64,000 nucleotides of DNA from Nonomuraea sp. PA05. Its GTDB lineage: Bacteria > Actinomycetota > Actinomycetes > Streptosporangiales > Streptosporangiaceae. This document shows, piece after piece, positions 59,011 through 64,000 of the stretch. The position numbers were made by a program, and so were the translations under genes. Position 1 is the stretch's first letter; every line of letters starts with the position of its first letter. Location: positions 1-64,000 of the forward strand of contig NZ_VSEY01000043.1 of the NCBI RefSeq assembly GCF_008086045.1, in the 5' to 3' direction. The notes below the pieces were generated by a model, which was not told the origin of the DNA, made no database searches, and saw only the letters and a program-made list of their open reading frames with translations.

Positions 59011-60459
59011 TTACTCCAGGGTGAAGCTGGCGCTGCCGCGGAAGGCGCTGGACCCGTCGTCCCGTTCCACCCACACCTGCCCCGCCCGATGCCGCACGTA
59101 GTACCCGGGAAAGTTCACCGACTCGAACGACACGGTCCCGCTCCCCGCGAGCCCTGCCCGCCGCACGAAGCTGGCGTCGGCGGCGAACAGCGTGGTGCCG
59201 TCGCGCTGCTCCACCCAGGCTTCGTGGTTGCGGTGCCGCAGGTAGTACCCGGGGAAGTTGGCCGACTCCAGTGACACGGTCCCGCTGCCTGACAGCCCGG
59301 TGACGAGCCGGAACTGGGAGTCGGCCAGCGGGGTGACGTTGGCTTCGAGCCGCGCCCGGTAGTTCCAGTGCCGCACCGCCGAGCCGGGCGTGTCGTACGA
59401 CATGAGCCGCACCGGCGTGACCCCGTCGGCGACCGGGATGCCGAAGTCGGGGGTGCCGTCCGCGCGCCAGTAGACCTTCTGGACGCGCGTGCGGCGGTTC
59501 GGGTCGTTGAGGGGGTCGCCGGAGATGTCCCGGTAACTGCGGTCGTGGTAGACGAGCAGGTCGCTCTGCCCGTCCTCGGAGGTGGTGAAGGAGTTGTGGC
59601 CGGGGCCGTACTGGCTGGTGGCGGCGTTGGTGGCGAAGACCGGGCTCTGGCTCTTGGCCCAGGACGCGGCCTGGAGGGGGTCGGCGGAGGCGGAGGCGGT
59701 CAGCAGGCCGACGCAGTAGTTGGCGTCCGTGGCGCTGGCCGAGTACGTCAGGAAGAGGCGGCCGTTGCGTTGCAGCACGGCGGGGCCTTCGGCGACCTTG
59801 TAGCCGCGCGTCTCCCAGGCCAGCGTGGGGATGGTGAGGCGGGTGGTGGCGCCGGTGATGGTCCATGGGTTGGCGCCCATGCGGGCGATGTAGAGGTTGG
59901 AGTTGGTGGCGATGCCGGGCTCCTGCTGGGCCCACAGCAGGTAGCGGACGCCGCCGGTGACGAACGTGGTGGCGTCGAGGGAGAAGGTGTCCCAGGGGGT
60001 GGTGATGCGGCCGCGTTCGGTCCAGGTGCCGGTCAGGGGGTTGGCGGCGGCGTTCTCCAGGACGTACATGCGGATGCGCCAGACGTCGTCGGCGCGGCCG
60101 GCGGCGAAGTAGACGTACCACTTGCCGTTGATGAAGTGGATCTCGGGCGCCCAGATGTGGGCGCCCATCTCGCCGGTGGCGTGGCGGCGCCAGATGACGC
60201 TTTCCTGCGCGGTGGCCAGCCCCTGGACGGTGGTGGCGCGGCGCAGCACGATGCGGTCGTACTCGGGGGCGGTGGCGGTGAAGTAGTAGTAGCCGTCCGT
60301 GTGGCGGAAGATGTGCGGGTCGGCGCGCTGGGCGGCCAGCGGGTTGGTGTACTGCACCGCCGGCGAGGCGTGCGCGGCGCCGGGCGACAGGAGGTTGGCG
60401 GTCACGGTGAGCAGCGTAGCCAGGACGAGGAGCACGGCCTTCCCGCGAGAGGGGCGCAT
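59011..60459 (-). CDS. Secreted GH43 family enzyme with C-terminal AbfB (CBM42) domain
   Basis: 482 aa. Signal peptide 1-31. GH43 five-bladed propeller about 35-340: base Asp in AQRADPHIF, pKa-modulating Asp in FSLDATTF, acid Glu in VAEGPAVLQ. AbfB-type beta-trefoil about 345-482 with three SxNFPGxYxRH repeats that bind arabinofuranose side chains. Likely exo-acting alpha-L-arabinofuranosidase on arabinan/arabinoxylan. ATG at 60459; 12 bp after its operon partner. Confidence 0.9.
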   Translation of the reverse strand: MRPSRGKAVLLVLATLLTVTANLLSPGAAHASPAVQYTNPLAAQRADPHIFRHTDGYYYFTATAPEYDRIVLRRATTVQGLATAQESVIWRRHATGEMGAHIWAPEIHFINGKWYVYFAAGRADDVWRIRMYVLENAAANPLTGTWTERGRITTPWDTFSLDATTFVTGGVRYLLWAQQEPGIATNSNLYIARMGANPWTITGATTRLTIPTLAWETRGYKVAEGPAVLQRNGRLFLTYSASATDANYCVGLLTASASADPLQAASWAKSQSPVFATNAATSQYGPGHNSFTTSEDGQSDLLVYHDRSYRDISGDPLNDPNRRTRVQKVYWRADGTPDFGIPVADGVTPVRLMSYDTPGSAVRHWNYRARLEANVTPLADSQFRLVTGLSGSGTVSLESANFPGYYLRHRNHEAWVEQRDGTTLFAADASFVRRAGLAGSGTVSFESVNFPGYYVRHRAGQVWVERDDGSSAFRGSASFTLE

Positions 60460-60471
60460 GGGGGGTGTCCT

Positions 60472-61800
60472 TTACGAGAGGGGAGAGGTGACCGTGTACG
60501 AGGCGTCGCCGGCGAACGTCGAGCCGGACGCCCACAGGTCCAGCCGCAGCTCGTAGTTGTAGTGCCGCAGGTAGCGGCCGGGCAGGTTGTAGGACTCGAA
60601 CGACGTCGTGCCGCCGCCGGCCAGCCCGGCGCGTCCGCAGAAGGTGGCGTCGCCCTTGAAGATGGCGGTGCCGTCGTCGCGTTGCAGGGCGAGCCGCATG
60701 TTGTAGTGCCGCAGGTAGTAGCCGGGCTGGGTGGCCGACTGGAAGGAGTAGCAGCCGGAGTGGGCCAGGCCTGCGGCGACGGTGAACGTGGCGGACTGCC
60801 GGTCGGCGATCGCGCTGGTGGACGACAGCGGGTCGAGGTAGGCCAGGCCGCCGCGGTGGCGTACGTACCGGTCGGCGAAGTTGGCGGAGCGCAGCGAGCG
60901 GTTGCCGGTGGGGACGGCGGTGGTGTCGCCGGAGTCCTCGCGCAGCACGGTGAAGTGCCTGGCCGTCCCGGACAGGCCGGGCAGTTCGACCTTGGCGCCG
61001 AACGCGGAGAGGTTGGAGCTGTCGGCGTAGTAGTAGCGTCCGCCGGTGTAGTTGTCGAAGTAGATCCGCCACCTGCCGTCCGGCAGGCGGGTCAGCGCGG
61101 GCCCTTCCAGGCCGGAGCCCCAGCCGGCCCAGTTCCCTGTGCCGATGAACGTCCACGGCCCGGTGAGGGAGGTGGCGGTGGCGTGCTCGATGTACTTGGT
61201 CGTCTCGTTCTTCAGGAAGTTGTGGTACGTCGAGCCGGACTTGACCACGAAGCTGTCGATGTAGTTGGCCGGGATGCCCAGCGCGACCGGGGCGGTCCAG
61301 GTGGACAGCGCGCTGTTGGTGGCGGTGATCCGGTACGGCCTGAACTGCCCGGCGGTGCCCGTCGTGGACGCGGAGAAGATCACGTGCACGCTGCCGTCGG
61401 AGTCCTTGAACCATTCGGGCGCCCAGGTGCTGCCGGTGGCGCCGTTCAGCCCGACGGTGACGTTGCGCAGGAACGTCCAGGTCACGGTGTCGGCGCTGCG
61501 GGCGAAGCCGATGGTGTCGCCGGTCCAGTTCGTGGTGTGGACGAGGTAGTAGTAGCCGTCGGTGTGCCGCATCACGCTGGGGTCGCGGATCAGCCCGGAC
61601 GGCGGCGTGTAGGCGTTGGCTCTGACGAGGTTGAAGGTGCCGGCGTTGAAGGAGTCGTAGACGTACATGTTGGACTGGCTGGTGTTGGTGAAGGCCGTCA
61701 TCAGGTAGTGCGGCGCTGGTCCGGCGGCGTGTGCGGCCGTGGCCGGCGTCAGGAGAGCGGCCAGGAGCACCAGGCATAACCAGGGCAAACGCATACGCAT
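60472..61800 (-). CDS. Secreted GH43-like enzyme with AbfB domain
   Basis: 442 aa. Signal peptide 1-26 (LCLVLLAALLTPATAAHAA). Propeller about 30-295: Asp in GLIRDPSVMRH, WAPEWFKDSDGSVHVIFSAS, IDSFVV, and acid Glu in SGLEGPALTRLPDG. About 300-442 is an AbfB beta-trefoil (PGYYLRHYNMRLALQ; LPGRYLRHYNYELRL). The two proteins differ strongly in the catalytic half, so they probably cut different linkages of the same polymer. ATG at 61800 with TGGAGGG ahead. A LacI-type operator lies directly upstream. Confidence 0.85.
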   Translation of the reverse strand: MRMRLPWLCLVLLAALLTPATAAHAAGPAPHYLMTAFTNTSQSNMYVYDSFNAGTFNLVRANAYTPPSGLIRDPSVMRHTDGYYYLVHTTNWTGDTIGFARSADTVTWTFLRNVTVGLNGATGSTWAPEWFKDSDGSVHVIFSASTTGTAGQFRPYRITATNSALSTWTAPVALGIPANYIDSFVVKSGSTYHNFLKNETTKYIEHATATSLTGPWTFIGTGNWAGWGSGLEGPALTRLPDGRWRIYFDNYTGGRYYYADSSNLSAFGAKVELPGLSGTARHFTVLREDSGDTTAVPTGNRSLRSANFADRYVRHRGGLAYLDPLSSTSAIADRQSATFTVAAGLAHSGCYSFQSATQPGYYLRHYNMRLALQRDDGTAIFKGDATFCGRAGLAGGGTTSFESYNLPGRYLRHYNYELRLDLWASGSTFAGDASYTVTSPLS

Positions 61801-61815
61801 CGAGCGGCCCTCCAG

Positions 61816-61833
61816 GATGTTAGCGTTAACATC
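61816..61833 (-). promoter_or_regulatory. LacI-type operator before the GH43 pair
   Basis: GATGTTAGCGTTAACATC: 7-bp arms GATGTTA/TAACATC with centre GCGT. The core resembles the GTTAACG-type operators of LacI-family arabinan/xylan repressors. It touches the ribosome binding site of the first GH43 gene, so binding would block transcription. No LacI gene adjoins; the closest in the window is at 19-20 kb. Confidence 0.75.
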
Positions 61834-61884
61834 TCACCACGCCGGGCGAGGCGGTGGTGAGCGCATTCGTACCCCGGCAACAAA

Positions 61885-61989
61885 GCGCCGTCAATATCAG
61901 CACGTCCGGCACAGCTCGCGCGCCGTCAATATCAGCACGCCCGGCACAACTCGCACGCCGTCAATATCAGCGCGCCCGGTACAGCTCGT
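61885..61989. repeat. 35-bp tandem repeat running out of the end of the nucleotidyltransferase-like gene
   Basis: Three near-identical 35-bp copies (61885-61919, 61920-61954, 61955-61989), followed by a diverged fourth. The third copy contains the stop codon and last codons of the minus-strand gene. Core GCCGTCAATATCAGC is in all three. The outer copies are non-coding duplicates of the gene's 3' end. Confidence 0.9.
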
Positions 61990-62809
61990 GTGCCGCCGTT
62001 ATCGCCTGGTCCGCGAAGCCCAGCACGTCCCGCCTGCGCTCGAACGGCGAGCCGTACAGCGACCGCCGCGGCGTCCCGAAGTGATCGCCGAGCCCCGCGA
62101 GGACGCTCGCCACGGACGGCAGCGCACTGTCCTCCTCGCGCAGCCGCAGCGCCTCGTCCACCACCCGGTGCCAGCGCTCGGGAAAGACCTCGCGCGCGTG
62201 CCGCCCCGCCCCGGTCTTGGAGGTGATGTCCCCGGTGGCCAGCGTGTAGTGCAGCCGGGCGACGCCGGTGACGACCCAGACGGCGCCGTACCCGCCGAGG
62301 CAGGTCAGCCCCCACGGCGTGAACGGACGGGAGGCGCGGATCACCAGGCGGCGCCAGTAGAGGTCGAGGTTGCGATCGGTCCAGGCGGCCAGGGCCGCGG
62401 GATCGTTCCAGATTTTGAGATCTTCCGGCTCGGGGCCTCGGCAGGTCAGCCCGTGGCGGGCCAGCGTGTGCCAGGTGACGGGGTCGACCGAGCCGCGCCG
62501 GTTGAACCGGCCCGCCTGCGAGCGGGGCCGCTCCCCCAGGTCGGCGGGGTCACGGCCGAGGTCGTCCCAGGTGAGGTAGACGCCGTCGAAGGGGTGGGCG
62601 CCGAGTTTGGTGTGGATGCGTTCCAGCACTCCAGGGGGCGGCGGTTCTGACGTCACCGCGACGAAGTCGACGTCGCTCGCGCCCGGCCGGTAGTCGCCGA
62701 GCGCCGCGGAGCCCTCCAGATACAGCCCCTCCACCAGCCCGGGAGCCTCCGCGTCGGCCAAGGTCAGGTACGTCTCGACGATCGCGTCGATCTTCGGGTG
62801 GGGCGTCAT
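61967..62809 (-). CDS. Nucleotidyltransferase-domain protein (DUF4111/AadA-like)
   Basis: 280 aa. The pol-beta-type nucleotidyltransferase motif LEGSAALGDYRPGASDVDFV is at about 31-50 (GSxxxG plus DxD). The C-terminal half is a helical DUF4111-like domain (GVARLHYTLATGDITSKTGAGRHAREVFPERWHRVVDEAL). AadA enzymes adenylate aminoglycosides; relatives without known substrate exist and resistance cannot be claimed. ATG at 62809; ATG 62827 also possible. The C-terminus ends in a tandem repeat. Confidence 0.8.
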   Translation of the reverse strand: MTPHPKIDAIVETYLTLADAEAPGLVEGLYLEGSAALGDYRPGASDVDFVAVTSEPPPPGVLERIHTKLGAHPFDGVYLTWDDLGRDPADLGERPRSQAGRFNRRGSVDPVTWHTLARHGLTCRGPEPEDLKIWNDPAALAAWTDRNLDLYWRRLVIRASRPFTPWGLTCLGGYGAVWVVTGVARLHYTLATGDITSKTGAGRHAREVFPERWHRVVDEALRLREEDSALPSVASVLAGLGDHFGTPRRSLYGSPFERRRDVLGFADQAITAAHELYRAR

Positions 62810-62862
62810 GGCCGCCCAGCCTGCCATACTCCGCGCCACCGCCTCATCACATTCAAGAATCC

Positions 62863-62868
62863 TAGAAT
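62863..62868 (+). promoter_or_regulatory. -10 box for a leaderless transcript
   Basis: TAGAAT, 6 nt before the GTG of the aminotransferase gene. With transcription starting at the G of GTG the spacing is standard, and no Shine-Dalgarno is visible. The -35 region is poor. Confidence 0.6.
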
Positions 62869-62874
62869 GGCCGA

Positions 62875-63978
62875 GTGAATGACGCATATACCCCTTTAAA
62901 CCTTAAATCCACTCATGATGGCCTCAAGTGGGCGGCGGTCGAGCCGGGGGTGATCCCCGCCTGGGTGGCCGACATGGATCTGCCCACCGCGCCGGCGGTC
63001 GCCGAGGTGCTGCGCCGCCGGGCCGACGGCGACCTGGGCTACCCGACCTGGCTGCTCGACCAGAACGCCGGCCCGCTGGCCGAGGCGTTCGCCGAGCGCA
63101 TGGCGGGCAGGTTCGGGTGGCAGGCCGACCCCGGGCTGGTGCGTCCGTTCAACGACCTCAACCAGGCTCTCCAGGTTCTCCTCCAGATCTGGACGAAGCC
63201 AGGCGACGGGGTGGCCGTGCACATCCCGGCATACCACCCGTTCCTGGACACGCTCAGCGTCATGGAACGCCCGCTGCGCCCCATCCACATGGAACCGGAC
63301 GGCGACACGTGGCGCTTCGAGGTGCCGGACCTGTCGGGCTGCCGAGTGCTCCTGCTGGTCAACCCGCACAACCCCACCGGCCGCGCGTTCAACGAGCGGG
63401 AGCTGCACGAGCTGGCCGAGCACGCCGAGCGGCACGACCTGCTGGTGATCGCCGACGAGATCCACGCCGACCTGGTGTACGAGCCGCACCGGCACATCCC
63501 GTTCGCCACGATCCTGCCGGGGCGCACGGTCACGCTGACGTCGGCGACGAAGGCGTTCAACCTGGGCGGCATCCGCTGCTCGGTCGCCCACTTCGGCCAC
63601 GAGGGCGCCCGCGCGGCGCTGGAGGCGCAGCCCCCGTTCGTGTACGGCTCCCCCAGCGTCTTCGGCGTCGAGGCGACCGTCGCGGCCTGGCGGCACGGGG
63701 ACGACTGGCTGGCGCGGACCGTGGCGCTGCTCGACCGCAACCGGCACACGATCGCCTCCCGCCTGCCCGCCGCGTTCCGCTACCGGGTTCCGGAGGCGAC
63801 CTACCTGGCCTGGCTGGACGTGGGCAGGCCGGGTATGGCGGAGGTGTTCGAGCGGGAGGCGAGGGTGCGGCTGAACGACGGCGCCGCCTTCGGCCCCGGT
63901 GGTGAGAACTTCGTGCGGCTCAACTTCGCCACCACCGAGGCCATCCTCGCGGAGATGCTCAGCCGCCTGGCCGGCTGA
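62875..63978 (+). CDS. MalY/PatB-family PLP-dependent aminotransferase or beta C-S lyase
   Basis: 367 aa, fold type I. PLP Lys226 in SATKAFNLGG, Asp194 in IADEIHADL and Asn163 in LVNPHNPTG are the cofactor residues; the N-terminal AWVADMDLPTAPAV and RFGW signature fits MalY/PatB. Members cleave cystathionine/cysteine conjugates or transaminate. GTG start; the gene is divergent from the nucleotidyltransferase-like gene, 65 bp apart. It ends 22 bp from the window end. Confidence 0.9.
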   Translation: MNDAYTPLNLKSTHDGLKWAAVEPGVIPAWVADMDLPTAPAVAEVLRRRADGDLGYPTWLLDQNAGPLAEAFAERMAGRFGWQADPGLVRPFNDLNQALQVLLQIWTKPGDGVAVHIPAYHPFLDTLSVMERPLRPIHMEPDGDTWRFEVPDLSGCRVLLLVNPHNPTGRAFNERELHELAEHAERHDLLVIADEIHADLVYEPHRHIPFATILPGRTVTLTSATKAFNLGGIRCSVAHFGHEGARAALEAQPPFVYGSPSVFGVEATVAAWRHGDDWLARTVALLDRNRHTIASRLPAAFRYRVPEATYLAWLDVGRPGMAEVFEREARVRLNDGAAFGPGGENFVRLNFATTEAILAEMLSRLAG

Positions 63979-64000
63979 GCGGGGGCAGATCAGGGGGTGG

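Noticed and set aside
59368..61779. 803-codon plus-strand frame opposite the two GH43 genes
   Set aside because: Antisense of two genes with signal peptides and CAZy motifs; Gly/Val-rich artefact.
61967..62809. Aminoglycoside resistance determinant
   Set aside because: Has the nucleotidyltransferase motif only; no close AadA features and no mobile context.

Overview
The window is chromosomal DNA of a high-GC, Gram-positive actinobacterium. Evidence: G/C-ending codons almost throughout, frequent GTG starts, -10-like TANNNT boxes a few bases before some start codons (leaderless style), a large HrdB-type principal sigma factor with an acidic/Lys-Ala-rich N-terminus, a B12-dependent NrdJ next to NrdR, and a mycobacterial-type LexA box. 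The enzyme content (CBM2-like/FnIII/GH18 chitinase, GH30, GH43-AbfB pair) and the order parE...hrdB...nrdJ-nrdR-lexA fit a filamentous soil actinomycete; I would guess Streptosporangiaceae (Nonomuraea-like), but the genus is an inference.

Layout. 0-10 kb: housekeeping block with parE, a DUF7455 zinc protein, a GNAT enzyme, yaaA, the principal sigma gene, a PAS/GAF/SpoIIE phosphatase and an HhH-GPD repair protein. 10-17 kb: a DUF1841-like protein, a thioesterase, the translationally coupled 5-oxoprolinase operon pxpABC (pxpC carries an 11-residue repeat expansion), a PhzF isomerase and the SthA transhydrogenase. 17-23.5 kb: a minus-strand run of MFS exporter, DoxX protein, lipoprotein, OmpA-like protein, LacI regulator and secreted GH30-ricin enzyme. 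23.7-28.9 kb: an unusual TPR/multi-TM/PNPOx-like fusion, a haloalkane dehalogenase and a membrane-anchored protein with two CbxX-type AAA+ domains. 29-34.7 kb: a complete oligopeptide/nickel-type ABC importer with fused ATPases. 34.7-45 kb: small accessory genes (AlkZ-like protein, zinc ribbon, MFS pumps, SapA-like secreted protein, AhpD-like protein, a cluster of tiny ORFs, PPOX flavoproteins, HxlR/MFS pair with twin operators, PrsW protease, amidohydrolase). 45-50.4 kb: secreted enzymes and membrane proteins (chitinase, GDPD). 50.6-56.7 kb: DNA precursor synthesis and SOS block nrdR-nrdJ with a candidate NrdR box pair, and a LysM protein divergent from lexA over a LexA box. 57-64 kb: GlxA-type regulator plus isochorismatase-like hydrolase, a two-gene GH43-AbfB arabinan/arabinoxylan operon with a LacI-type operator, a nucleotidyltransferase-like protein and a MalY/PatB aminotransferase.

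Recurrent theme: the window is rich in short tandem repeats, both intergenic (16-, 17-, 26-, 35-bp and an A-B-B-A array) and inside genes (pxpC, LysM protein, a PPOX protein), all distinct in sequence. No rRNA, tRNA, CRISPR, insertion sequence, integrase or secondary-metabolite cluster was seen.
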